Assembly (NCBI GenBank): GCA_938015295.1 | Contig: CALLQB010000066.1 | Coordinates: 1 to 52,132, forward strand | Source: an uncultured Acidimicrobiales bacterium | GTDB lineage: Bacteria; Actinomycetota; Acidimicrobiia; Acidimicrobiales; SHLQ01 | Reading direction: 5' to 3' | Length of the DNA stretch: 52,132 nt | In this document: positions 25,356 through 35,604 of the stretch, in pieces | Layout of the letters: each line of letters begins with the position of its first letter | How positions within the stretch are numbered: position 1 is the stretch's first letter | Notes under the pieces: model-generated | The model's database searches: none | What the model saw: the letters and a program-made list of their open reading frames with translations, nothing else | What the model was told of the DNA's origin: nothing | Position numbers and translations under genes: made by a program

Positions 25356-26882
25356 GTGTCCGTTGCCCCTTCACCTCCCCCACCGTCCCCCTCTGCCACG
25401 GGCTCCCCAGCGGCCCCGGGGTCGAGCCTGGCAATCATGTGGTTCCGCCGCGACTTGCGTCTGCACGACAATCCGGCGTGGGCAAACGCGATGCGGTCTG
25501 GTGGCCCGGTGCTTGCGCTCTACGTGCTTGAAGAACGTCTGTTGGCCACAGCCGGTCCACATCGGCGACGGCAGTTCGTTGCCGAACTCGCTGCGCTTGA
25601 CGAATCGATTCGTCGGGAAACCGGCGGCTGTCTTCACGTGCGGTCCGGCAGTGCAGCACGCATCGTGCCGACGCTGGCGGGCACCGATGCTGTGGTGTAT
25701 TTCAACGCTGACGTCACGCCGTATGCACAAGAGCGTGACGCTCAGATCACCGGGGCCCTCGGAGCCCGGGCACTTGCGACGTGGGGCACGCTGTTTCACC
25801 CGCCGGGGTCGGTGCTGACGGGCAAGGGCACACTGTCGAAGGTTTTTACGCCGTTCTACAACGTGTGGAAGACCACACCGGTAGACAACGTGTGGAAGAC
25901 CACACCAGTAGACAACGTGTGGAAGACCACACCAGTAGACACCGTGTGGAAGACCACACCAGTAGACAACGTGTGGAAGACCACACCAGTAGACACCGTG
26001 TGGAAAGCGACCGTTCTTGGCGAGCCGGGCGATGTCGATCTTGCCGAGTTGGTGACCGGTTCGCCACCGCTTCCGGCCGGAGAGTTTGCGGCACGCCAAC
26101 GGCTCGACCAGTGGCTCCGTCGAGTAGATCAGTACAAGACCGATCGCGACTTGCCGGGCATCGACGGCACCTCGATGCTCTCGTCCGACCTTCGTTTTGG
26201 CACAATCTCGCCTCGTTATGTCGCCGATATGGTCGGCGATGACACCGACGGACGGCGGGGTTTTGTGCGGCAGCTTTCGTGGCGCGATTGGTGGGCTCAT
26301 ACACTTCTTGGCTTTCCGAGCCTTGCCGAGAAGGCGGTTCGGCCAGAGTACGACCGTATTGCGTGGGTGAACGACAGCCGCGACCTCGCAGCGTGGCAGA
26401 ACGGCCAGACGGGCTACCCCATCGTCGATGCTGGTATGCGACAGCTCAACCAGACCGGCTGGATGCACAACCGGGTACGAATGATCGTGGCATCGTTTCT
26501 CGTGAAAGACCTTCTGGTCGATTGGCGCGAGGGGGAACGCTACTTCCGGCGACTGTTGATCGATGCCGACATCGCGCAAAACGCTGGCAACTGGCAGTGG
26601 GTTGCTGGCACCGGACCTGATGCCGCGCCCTACTTCCGGGTTTTCAACCCCGTGAGCCAAAGCCGCAAGTTCGATGCGCAAGGCAACTATCTCCGACGGT
26701 GGCTACCCGAACTCGCGTCGCTCGACGACTCGGCGATTCATGCCCCCTGGGAAGTAGCACCGCTCGATCTTGCTGCTGCCGGGGTCGTGCTCGACGACGA
26801 CTACCCAGCCCCGATTATCGATCACGGTTTCGCAAGAGATAGAGCGCTGGCGACATACAAGCAGGCCAAGGACCCAAAGTAG
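25356..26882 (+). CDS. phr: Cryptochrome/photolyase family deoxyribodipyrimidine photolyase with internal repeat array
   Basis: 508 residues from GTG. The N-terminal antenna domain begins MWFRRDLRLHDNPAW at about 28. The FAD-binding catalytic domain includes GTISPRYVADMVG, GYPIVDAGMRQL, GWMHNRVRMIVASFL, DADIAQNAGNWQWVAGTG and FRVFNPVSQSRKFD, all strong photolyase signatures for light-driven repair of UV dimers. The first 25 residues are Pro/Ser-rich. Just after VFTPFY (residues 169-217) the protein contains five full copies and one partial copy of the nonapeptide NVWKTTPVD, caused by a 27-bp tandem repeat. The frame stays open and both domains remain intact, so the enzyme may still fold with the extra loop. 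The start is 70 bases from the divergent scpA start. Confidence 0.93.
   Translation: MSVAPSPPPPSPSATGSPAAPGSSLAIMWFRRDLRLHDNPAWANAMRSGGPVLALYVLEERLLATAGPHRRRQFVAELAALDESIRRETGGCLHVRSGSAARIVPTLAGTDAVVYFNADVTPYAQERDAQITGALGARALATWGTLFHPPGSVLTGKGTLSKVFTPFYNVWKTTPVDNVWKTTPVDNVWKTTPVDTVWKTTPVDNVWKTTPVDTVWKATVLGEPGDVDLAELVTGSPPLPAGEFAARQRLDQWLRRVDQYKTDRDLPGIDGTSMLSSDLRFGTISPRYVADMVGDDTDGRRGFVRQLSWRDWWAHTLLGFPSLAEKAVRPEYDRIAWVNDSRDLAAWQNGQTGYPIVDAGMRQLNQTGWMHNRVRMIVASFLVKDLLVDWREGERYFRRLLIDADIAQNAGNWQWVAGTGPDAAPYFRVFNPVSQSRKFDAQGNYLRRWLPELASLDDSAIHAPWEVAPLDLAAAGVVLDDDYPAPIIDHGFARDRALATYKQAKDPK
25860..26005. repeat. 27-bp in-frame tandem repeat, 5.4 copies, inside photolyase gene
   Basis: Units start at 25860, 25887, 25914, 25941, 25968 and 25995 (the last is partial, about 11 bases). 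Units 2, 3 and 5 are identical. Unit 1 differs by one base (CCG for CCA), and units 4 and 6 by AAC to ACC (Asn to Thr). The 3-4 pair and the 5-6 pair share the same order, which suggests a later duplication of a 54-bp dimer. Confidence 0.97.
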
Positions 26883-26886
26883 GCGC

Positions 26887-26904
26887 TTGTGAATTTTTGC
26901 ACAA
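26887..26904. promoter_or_regulatory. Rex-like operator, left site
   Basis: TTGTGAATTTTTGCACAA is an 18-base dyad, TTGTG-N8-CACAA. It differs at one of 14 conserved positions from the Rex consensus TTGTGAA-N4-TTCACAA. It lies just upstream of the type II NADH dehydrogenase gene, a known class of Rex target. Confidence 0.65.
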
Positions 26905-26919
26905 TCTAATACAGTGACA

Positions 26920-26937
26920 TTGTGCAACTTTTCACAA
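26920..26937. promoter_or_regulatory. Rex-like operator, right site
   Basis: TTGTGCAACTTTTCACAA is a second 18-base TTGTG-N8-CACAA dyad, again one mismatch from the Rex consensus. Its centre is 33 bases (about three helical turns) from the first. It includes the proposed GTG start of the downstream gene. Confidence 0.65.
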
Positions 26938-28319
26938 GGCCTCAAGGGCGAGGCACAACACGACGGACTGACAAGCGGCGTCGGCCTACACATCATGTCG
27001 TGGTCGTCGGCGCCGGGTTTGCTGGTCTGGCAGCGGCGCGAGCGCTCGAAAACACCGACGTCCGGGTGACGGTCATCGACCAACGTAACCACCACACCTT
27101 CCAGCCCCTGCTGTATCAGGTCGCCACTGCCGGGCTCGACGTCGATGACATCTGCATCCCCACCCGCGGCATCTTTCAACGCCAACACAATGCCCGAGCA
27201 CTGCAATCACGGGTCATCGACATCAACTTCGACGAACGCGTGGTTCACACCGATAACGGTGACCCGATTGCCTATGATTCGTTGGTTCTCGCCCTTGGCG
27301 CAGTCACCACCGACTTGGGTGTGCCCGGGGTCGAGTCGTTCGGATTTGGCCTAAAAAATGCTGCCGACGCAGTCGAGCTACGCACGCACGTTTTGCGCTG
27401 CTTCGAACACGCAGAACGAACATCGTCGGCCGACGTGCGAGCTGCGGCGACCACGTTGGTCATCGCAGGCGGCGGCCCGCCCGGTGTCGAAACCGCCGGC
27501 GGTTTCGCAGAGCTGATCGACCGCGTACTTCGGCGAGACTTTTCGCACCTCTCCGGCTTCTCGCCTCCCCGCCGCGGCGGTACCCGGTCCACCCGTGAGC
27601 GCTTCGGTAGAATCGTGCTCGTCGAAGGCCAAGACCGCCTTTTGGGCGGCATGTCACCAACGTTGAGCGCCAAAGCCAAGCAGCAACTCGTTCGTATGGG
27701 GGTCGAAGTCCTCTGCGATACCCAGGTCGACCGTATGGTTCCGGGCAGAGTCGACCTATCCGACGGCACCAGCATCGCCACACATACCCTCGTTTGGGCC
27801 GCTGGGGTCAAGGCCCATCCGTTCGTCGCCCAACTCGGTATCGCTACCACCGCCGGCGGGCGCGCCGTCGTCGACTCGCACCTTCGGCTGCCCCAACATC
27901 CCGAAGTCTTCGTGGTCGGCGATCTCGCTGCCGCCCGCCTCGACGGCGAGACGCTGGTGCCCCAGGTCGCCCCGGCGGCAATGCAACAGGGACGCCATGC
28001 GGCAGCTGTGCTCACCGCGCAGATCGAGGGCACGGCCCCTCCCCTCCCGTTCAGGTATGTCGACCGCGGCACGATGGCCACTATCGGACGCAACGCTGCT
28101 GTTGCGGATCTCCCCCGAGGTCGCCGCAACAACGGAATTCGTCTCAGCGGCAGAATTGGCTGGCTTGCCTGGCTCATTTTGCACCTCGCAATGCTGATCG
28201 GCCATCGAAACCGCGCCAACGTGTTGGTGAACTGGGCCTGGAACTACCTCACGTACGACCGCGGAAGCCGGCTCATCGTTGAATTCGATATGGCGCCCGA
28301 GGTTCAAGCGGTATCCTGA
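26922..28319 (+). CDS. ndh: Type II NADH dehydrogenase (NDH-2), FAD-dependent
   Basis: 465 residues from GTG. The FAD Rossmann motif is VVGAGFAGLAAARAL (about 28-42), the quinone/FAD segment NHHTFQPLLYQVATAGL follows, the NADH motif is LVIAGGGPPGVETAGGFAEL, and VFVVGDLAA marks the second FAD site. The C-terminus (GWLAWLILHLAMLIGHRNR) is amphipathic, as in monotopic NDH-2, which feeds electrons from NADH to quinone without pumping protons. The GTG sits inside a Rex-like operator. A weak TAATAC box at 26907 could give a transcript beginning almost at the GTG, so a leaderless mRNA is possible. A shorter start at the GTG at 27000 cannot be excluded. The 25 residues before the fold are very basic. 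Confidence 0.9.
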   Translation: MQLFTRPQGRGTTRRTDKRRRPTHHVVVVGAGFAGLAAARALENTDVRVTVIDQRNHHTFQPLLYQVATAGLDVDDICIPTRGIFQRQHNARALQSRVIDINFDERVVHTDNGDPIAYDSLVLALGAVTTDLGVPGVESFGFGLKNAADAVELRTHVLRCFEHAERTSSADVRAAATTLVIAGGGPPGVETAGGFAELIDRVLRRDFSHLSGFSPPRRGGTRSTRERFGRIVLVEGQDRLLGGMSPTLSAKAKQQLVRMGVEVLCDTQVDRMVPGRVDLSDGTSIATHTLVWAAGVKAHPFVAQLGIATTAGGRAVVDSHLRLPQHPEVFVVGDLAAARLDGETLVPQVAPAAMQQGRHAAAVLTAQIEGTAPPLPFRYVDRGTMATIGRNAAVADLPRGRRNNGIRLSGRIGWLAWLILHLAMLIGHRNRANVLVNWAWNYLTYDRGSRLIVEFDMAPEVQAVS

Positions 28320-28326
28320 CCCACCT

Positions 28327-29319
28327 ATGTCTCGTGTGTTTTCAGGTATCAAACCAACCGGCGCCATCCATCTCGGAAACTTTCTCGGAGCCGTCCAGAA
28401 CTGGGTGGCGATGCAAGACGACTACGACGCGGTCTACTGCGTTGTCGATCTTCATGCCCTGACCGTGCCCCAAGACCCAGCCGAACTTCGTGCTGGCAGC
28501 CTCCGTCTCGCGCAGGTGTTGCTGGCAGCAGGCATCAATCCTGACCGGTCGACTCTTTTCGTACAGAGTCATGTCCACGAACATCCCGAGCTGGCGTGGA
28601 TGCTCGAGTGCACCGCGTCGTTTGGTGAGCTGCGCCGAATGACCCAATTCAAAGACAAGTCTGACCAGGCAGGCGATGGAGGTTCAGGTTTCATTTCGGC
28701 CGGCCTCTTCACCTATCCGGCGCTGATGGCGGCCGACATTCTGCTCTATGACACCGATGCTGTCCCCGTTGGCGACGACCAGCGCCAGCATCTCGAACTC
28801 ACCCGCGACGTCGCCGAACGCTTCAACAGTCGATACGGCGACACGTTTGTCATTCCCGATGCCATCATTCCCCCAGCGGGTGCGCGAATAATGGACCTGC
28901 AGCACCCCGAAAACAAGATGTCGAAATCTGACGACACCGACTCCGGAACCATCTTGCTGCTCGACGATCTCAAAAAGATCGAGAAGAAGATCAAACGAGC
29001 AGTTACCGACAACGACAGCGAGGTTCGGTTCGACATCGCCGAAAAGCCAGGCGTGTCGAACCTCTTATCGATCCTCGGAGCCGTGACCGACCAGGACCCA
29101 ACTGCGCTCGCCGACGAGTTCGACCAATACGGACCGCTGAAAACGGCGACTGCAGAAGCCGTGATCGAGCGACTCCGCCCAATACAGGAGCGATTCTTCG
29201 AACTCGAAGCGGACCCGGCCGAAACCCAGCGCCTGCTCAAACACGGCGCCGACCGAGCGCAAGAAAAGGCCGCCGAAGTACTCGCCAGGGCGAAGCAACA
29301 TATCGGCCTCCTGCCCTAG
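28327..29319 (+). CDS. trpS: Tryptophanyl-tRNA synthetase
   Basis: 330 residues from the ATG at 28327, seven bases after ndh, so the two are probably co-transcribed. The class I signatures are PTGAIHLGN (HIGH-like) near residue 9 and KMSKSDDTD (KMSKS). The bacterial TrpRS segments GLFTYPALMAADILLYDTD and PVGDDQRQHLELTRD are both present. It charges tRNA-Trp. An earlier ATG at 28279 in the same frame would overlap ndh and is not needed. Confidence 0.97.
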   Translation: MSRVFSGIKPTGAIHLGNFLGAVQNWVAMQDDYDAVYCVVDLHALTVPQDPAELRAGSLRLAQVLLAAGINPDRSTLFVQSHVHEHPELAWMLECTASFGELRRMTQFKDKSDQAGDGGSGFISAGLFTYPALMAADILLYDTDAVPVGDDQRQHLELTRDVAERFNSRYGDTFVIPDAIIPPAGARIMDLQHPENKMSKSDDTDSGTILLLDDLKKIEKKIKRAVTDNDSEVRFDIAEKPGVSNLLSILGAVTDQDPTALADEFDQYGPLKTATAEAVIERLRPIQERFFELEADPAETQRLLKHGADRAQEKAAEVLARAKQHIGLLP

Positions 29320-29834
29320 TCGTTATCGGCCGCGTCCAACGCCTCGGCATACCGTTGCTCAACGGTCCACCTCTCGCTAGGCAAATGGTGTTCGCGCGCC
29401 CACGCAACCGTTAGCGGATCGCTGCCGGCCATCGCAAGCAGGTCTCCGCCCAGCTCCGGATGTTTGAGATACAGACCAATGCGTCGCGTCACGCCGGTGC
29501 CTTTCACCCACAGCTCCGCGGTCTCACGTCCAGCAACGGCGGCCGAAAGTGTTGCGGCGACCCGGGTGTAGGTGCCGAGGCCCGAGACATTCTTGCCGAT
29601 GTCGTGCAAGAGTGCGGCGGCAATCACCTCACGCGGCGCGTCGTCGCCAAGCAACGTCACAACCTCGCGAGCGACCCCGGCCGAGTGGCGACGGTCGGCC
29701 TTCGAGCTCTCGCTCCAGAGCGCGTATTCCGACACCAGCAGTTGTCGCTGCACCCATGAGCGGGTTTCAGCACTCGGCCCCAACGGCCAAAGCGAACCGA
29801 AGAAACGTTTTGCAAGGTGCACGACAGACCCCAT
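29316..29834 (-). CDS. HD-domain protein (predicted phosphohydrolase)
   Basis: 172 residues. The metal-binding residues of an HD domain are visible: H50 (RRHSAGVA), H77-D78 (LLHDIGK), and later His/Asp candidates (KHPELGGDLL, AREHHLP). The fold resembles small HD phosphohydrolases that act on nucleotides or signalling molecules. No second catalytic domain is present. Its stop overlaps that of the converging trpS, and it starts three bases after the end of xerD, making it the last gene of the tlyA-to-xerD operon. Substrate unknown. Confidence 0.82.
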   Translation of the reverse strand: MGSVVHLAKRFFGSLWPLGPSAETRSWVQRQLLVSEYALWSESSKADRRHSAGVAREVVTLLGDDAPREVIAAALLHDIGKNVSGLGTYTRVAATLSAAVAGRETAELWVKGTGVTRRIGLYLKHPELGGDLLAMAGSDPLTVAWAREHHLPSERWTVEQRYAEALDAADND

Positions 29835-29837
29835 GTT

Positions 29838-30784
29838 TCAGCTTCCTTTGCTCTTCAATGCGGCTGGGTACGTGGCTCTCGGATGAGCCAATTGATACAC
29901 CTGTTGGAGCCGCTCGGTCGACACCTTGGTATACAGCTGCGTCGTCGTGATCGAAGCGTGGCCGAGAAGTTCCTGCACTGTACGAATGTCGGCGCCGTGA
30001 TCAAGCATGTGAGTGGCACACGAATGCCGCAGCACGTGCGGACTGAGCCGGTCGATCAGCTCTGCCGACGTACCGTGCTTGCGCACCACTCCCCAAGCCC
30101 CTTGGCGCGTCAACCGCCCGCCACGCATGTTCAGCAAGAGGGCCGTCTCGTCATCTCGGCTCCTCCAACTCGCTGGCTCGAGAGCTCCTCGCCCGTCGGG
30201 TTCAAGCCAAGCATCGATCGCCTCAGCTGCGTGTCGTCCCACTGGCACAATCCGCTCCTTGTCGCCCTTCCCTAAGACCCGCATGAGGGCGGCATCAAAA
30301 TCGATATCGGCAAGCGACAGACCACACAATTCCGAAATCCGCAAGCCAGCGCCATACAACACCTCGAGAATGACCCGGTCGCGACGCACTGCTGGCCCTG
30401 TACCGACCACCACGTTCAGTAGCCGGTTAATCTCGGCTTCGCTTAGCGCTTTCGGCACGCCACGCGGCGGACGTGGCACCTCGACGTCGGCCGCAGGGTC
30501 GCCGGTCAAAATCTCCTCAGCTACTAAAAACCGGTGCAATCCCCGTACCGAAACCAGCATCCGGGTGACCGACGAAGGCGCCAGCCCCAGACTTTGCAAC
30601 TCGCGAACAAAATCGATGATGTCGGCGCTTTCGACCGTAGCGACCGTTTTGCCACGGTCGACCAGAAAGAGTTCGTAGCGAACCAAATCCCGCCGATACG
30701 CCTCAGTCGTGTTGGACGAACGTCCGCGTTCGACAGCCAGCCACGTCAGAAACTCCTCGCTATCTGGACCGAGGAGGCTTGCGG

Positions 30785-30788
<4 letters not shown>
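29838..30788 (-). CDS. xerD: Tyrosine recombinase XerD
   Basis: 316 residues. The N-terminal SAM-like DNA-binding domain (SNTTEAYRRDLVRYELFL) is followed by the catalytic domain with Arg in GAGLRISELCGL, Lys in GKGDKERIVP, HxxR in SPHVLRHS, His in LLGHASITTTQ and the nucleophile Tyr at 286 (QLYTKV). It resolves chromosome dimers at dif with XerC. Its position after the nudix gene matches the Mycobacterium order (Rv1700-Rv1701), which supports the housekeeping role over a phage integrase. Its start overlaps the nudix stop (ATGA). Confidence 0.95.
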
Positions 30789-33048
<2,260 letters not shown>

Positions 33049-34689
33049 TCACTGCTTGCTCGACGCGGCGCCGAGAAGTTCGACCGCATGATCGCGAGCT
33101 ACGTCGCTGTCGGGACGACCAGACAACATGCGCGACAGTTCAATAATGCGCTGCTCGTCGTCGAGGTCGATCACGGTTGTGGTCGTCGATGACCCATCGT
33201 CGGACTTGACTACAGCTAGTTGTTGGTCGGCATAGGCAGCGACCTGCGCAAGGTGCGTCACAATCAGTACCTGATGGTCGGCGCCGAGTTGACCCAACGA
33301 TCGGCCAAGGGCATGGGCGGTCTCGCCGCCAATACCTGCATCGACCTCGTCGAACACCAACGTCGGCGGCGCCGACGTGATGACCAGACGCAGAGCAAGC
33401 ATCGTTCTTGCTAGCTCGCCGCCCGAGGCGACCCGCCCCAAACGGTGAGGCGCGGACCCCGGATTCGCAGCGAGGCGGAACTCCACCTCGTCTCCCGCAG
33501 CGCCCTCGACGGCAACCTCGAATTTCGCGTTCTTCATGGCCAGCGTCTGCAAATGCGCCTCGACGGCCTCGGCGAGTACCGGCGCAACCTTTTCTCGCTC
33601 GGCGCGCAGCCCGGCGGCCACCTCGCTCAGAACCTGTTCAGCATTTGCTCGGCGGCCATCGAGTTCGGCGGCTCGCGCATCGTGGGACTCGAGCAGCTCA
33701 AGGCGGTCGCGCGCCTGCGAGTGATAGCTGATGACCTCGTCGAGCGTCTCGCCATATTTGCGGATTGTTTCGAGCAGCAATTGCCGACGGGCGCGAACCG
33801 CCGCGAGCTGCTCGGGGTCGTCGTCGATGTTGTCGACCACCGCCCGAAGTTCGCTTGCAATGTCGGTGAGTTCGGACTGCACCGATCGCAGTCGCTCGCC
33901 GGTGTCGGCGAACGGGGCTCGGTGCCCAATAGCTTCGATTGCCTCGCCCAAAAGGTCTTGAAGCGAGCCATCGGCACCGATCGACTCGATCGCTGAGTAG
34001 CCCGCCTCGCGGTGGGCTGCAGCGTCGGCCAACAGATCCTCGCGCGGCCCAATGCTTTCGAGTTCGGTGGCATCGGTGATCGCCGCGTCGTCGAGTTCGG
34101 CCACTTGGAAACGGTAAAGGTCGATCTCGCGAGCGCGTTCGCGAGCGTCGCCACCTAGATCGACCAACGCGGCCTCGACGGCGGCCAACTCGGCGCGGGC
34201 GGCCACGACAGGCCCGAGGTCGATCTTGCCGTAGACATCGAGCAGGTGTCGTTGCACTCCGGCGTCGAGCAACGACTGGTGACTGTGCTGGCCGTGGAGA
34301 TCAACCAACATGGTGCCGAGCGCAGCGAGCACAGAGGCGGGCGCCAACTGCCCGTTGACATAGGCGCGCGAACGTCCGGTAGCCGGGACAACGCGTCGAA
34401 TAATGACTTCGTCATCGATGACGTACCCAGTGAAGTCGTCGCCCTGGGAGGCCTCGAGCGAGGCCTTTGCCCGGTCGCCGACCACGAAGCGGCCTTCGAC
34501 GACGGCCTGTTCGGCCCCTGATCGAACCATCGCTGAATCGGCGCGTCCACCCATCAGTAAATCGATGGCGGTCACAACCATTGTTTTTCCGGCACCGGTC
34601 TCGCCGGTTACCGCGGTGAGACCAGGCCCGATGAGCAGGTGAACCTGTTCGATCACGCCTAGGTCAGTAATAGAAAGTTCCTGGATCAC
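33049..34689 (-). CDS. recN: DNA repair protein RecN
   Basis: 546 residues. An SMC-like ATPase: Walker A GETGAGKT at about 30-37, a long coiled-coil middle, and a C-terminal half with the ABC signature LGRVASGGELARTMLALRL and Walker B VFDEVDAGIGG. It acts early in double-strand break repair. Order tlyA-nadK-recN is conserved. The C-terminus ends RDHAVELLGAASSKQ. Confidence 0.97.
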   Translation of the reverse strand: MIQELSITDLGVIEQVHLLIGPGLTAVTGETGAGKTMVVTAIDLLMGGRADSAMVRSGAEQAVVEGRFVVGDRAKASLEASQGDDFTGYVIDDEVIIRRVVPATGRSRAYVNGQLAPASVLAALGTMLVDLHGQHSHQSLLDAGVQRHLLDVYGKIDLGPVVAARAELAAVEAALVDLGGDARERAREIDLYRFQVAELDDAAITDATELESIGPREDLLADAAAHREAGYSAIESIGADGSLQDLLGEAIEAIGHRAPFADTGERLRSVQSELTDIASELRAVVDNIDDDPEQLAAVRARRQLLLETIRKYGETLDEVISYHSQARDRLELLESHDARAAELDGRRANAEQVLSEVAAGLRAEREKVAPVLAEAVEAHLQTLAMKNAKFEVAVEGAAGDEVEFRLAANPGSAPHRLGRVASGGELARTMLALRLVITSAPPTLVFDEVDAGIGGETAHALGRSLGQLGADHQVLIVTHLAQVAAYADQQLAVVKSDDGSSTTTTVIDLDDEQRIIELSRMLSGRPDSDVARDHAVELLGAASSKQ

Positions 34690-34749
34690 GAAGTGGTGTC
34701 TCGAATCTCTCGGTGTATGTGGGTTTGGGCTTCGGTGGTGATGCGTGTG

Positions 34750-35604
34750 CTAGCGGTCAGAAAGACCGAACTTTGACTTGAGTACAGCATGAAACTGACG
34801 GGGCTCGTCGATCACAAGTCGAACCCGACGAGGCGACGCTGTACAGCTGACCGTGTCGCCATCCTCGAGCGTTCCCACTTTACGACCATCCACTGACAAG
34901 GCCGCTGGACGATGCCCTTGCACCTCGAGGCTGAGGTTGCTCTCCGGTTCGAGTACCAACGACCGGTCAAACAACATGTGCGGGGACACTGGCGTAAGGA
35001 GAAGTGCGCGATGGGTGGCGGCGACCACCGGGCCGCGTGCCGAAAGCGCGTAGGCGGTTGACCCGGTGGGAGTCGCTACGATGAGGCCGTCGGCTGGGTA
35101 GGTGTGGAAACGGTCGCCATCGATCCGCACCAAGAGTCGGATGGTGTTGTGATCGGCGGTTCGTTCGAGAACAATCTCGTTGAGCGCGTGATGCACTGTC
35201 TCGCCGCCTTCGCCCGCGATGGTCGCCTCGAGCATCATGCGGGTTTCGACCTCATAGTCTCCAGAAAGAAACTTCTCTATCGACTTCTGCGCGTCAGCCG
35301 GCTCAATCGCTGCGAGGTAACCGAGTTCGCCGTAGTTCACGCCCAGCAACGGAATATCGTGTTCGCTGGTCAGTTCTACGGCTCGCAGAATGCTGCCGTC
35401 TCCGCCGAGGCTTACGGCGACATCGAGGCCAGCGCCGAACTGGTCCTCGCTTACCCCGTACTGATCGAGTCCCGCAATCGAAGCGTCTTCGGTTGGAAGC
35501 CGGACATCGTGGCCCTCGCCGGATAGCCAGGCCACCAGGTCAGCCGCTTGTTCAACCGCCTGTGCACGCCGGTGGTGCAAAATAATTCCGACCGTCGCCG
35601 TCAT
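34750..35604 (-). CDS. nadK: NAD kinase
   Basis: 284 residues. The catalytic motif LGGDGSIL places the key Asp at residue 69; HHALNEIVLER and ATPTGSTAYALSARGP are the NAD-binding motifs. It phosphorylates NAD to NADP. The segment after the catalytic motif reads GVNYGELGYLA where most homologues have GVNLGRLGFL, a conservative variation. It is coupled to tlyA upstream by a four-base overlap and followed by recN after 60 bases. Confidence 0.96.
   Translation of the reverse strand: MTATVGIILHHRRAQAVEQAADLVAWLSGEGHDVRLPTEDASIAGLDQYGVSEDQFGAGLDVAVSLGGDGSILRAVELTSEHDIPLLGVNYGELGYLAAIEPADAQKSIEKFLSGDYEVETRMMLEATIAGEGGETVHHALNEIVLERTADHNTIRLLVRIDGDRFHTYPADGLIVATPTGSTAYALSARGPVVAATHRALLLTPVSPHMLFDRSLVLEPESNLSLEVQGHRPAALSVDGRKVGTLEDGDTVSCTASPRRVRLVIDEPRQFHAVLKSKFGLSDR

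Noticed and set aside
25860..26005. Repeat array in the photolyase as a CRISPR
   Set aside because: The units are contiguous with no spacers, remain in frame, and encode NVWKTTPVD; no cas genes are present.
25371..26681. Long open frame on the minus strand across the photolyase gene
   Set aside because: It is antisense to a clear photolyase and stays open because of the repeat and GC-rich codon bias; it shows no domain.
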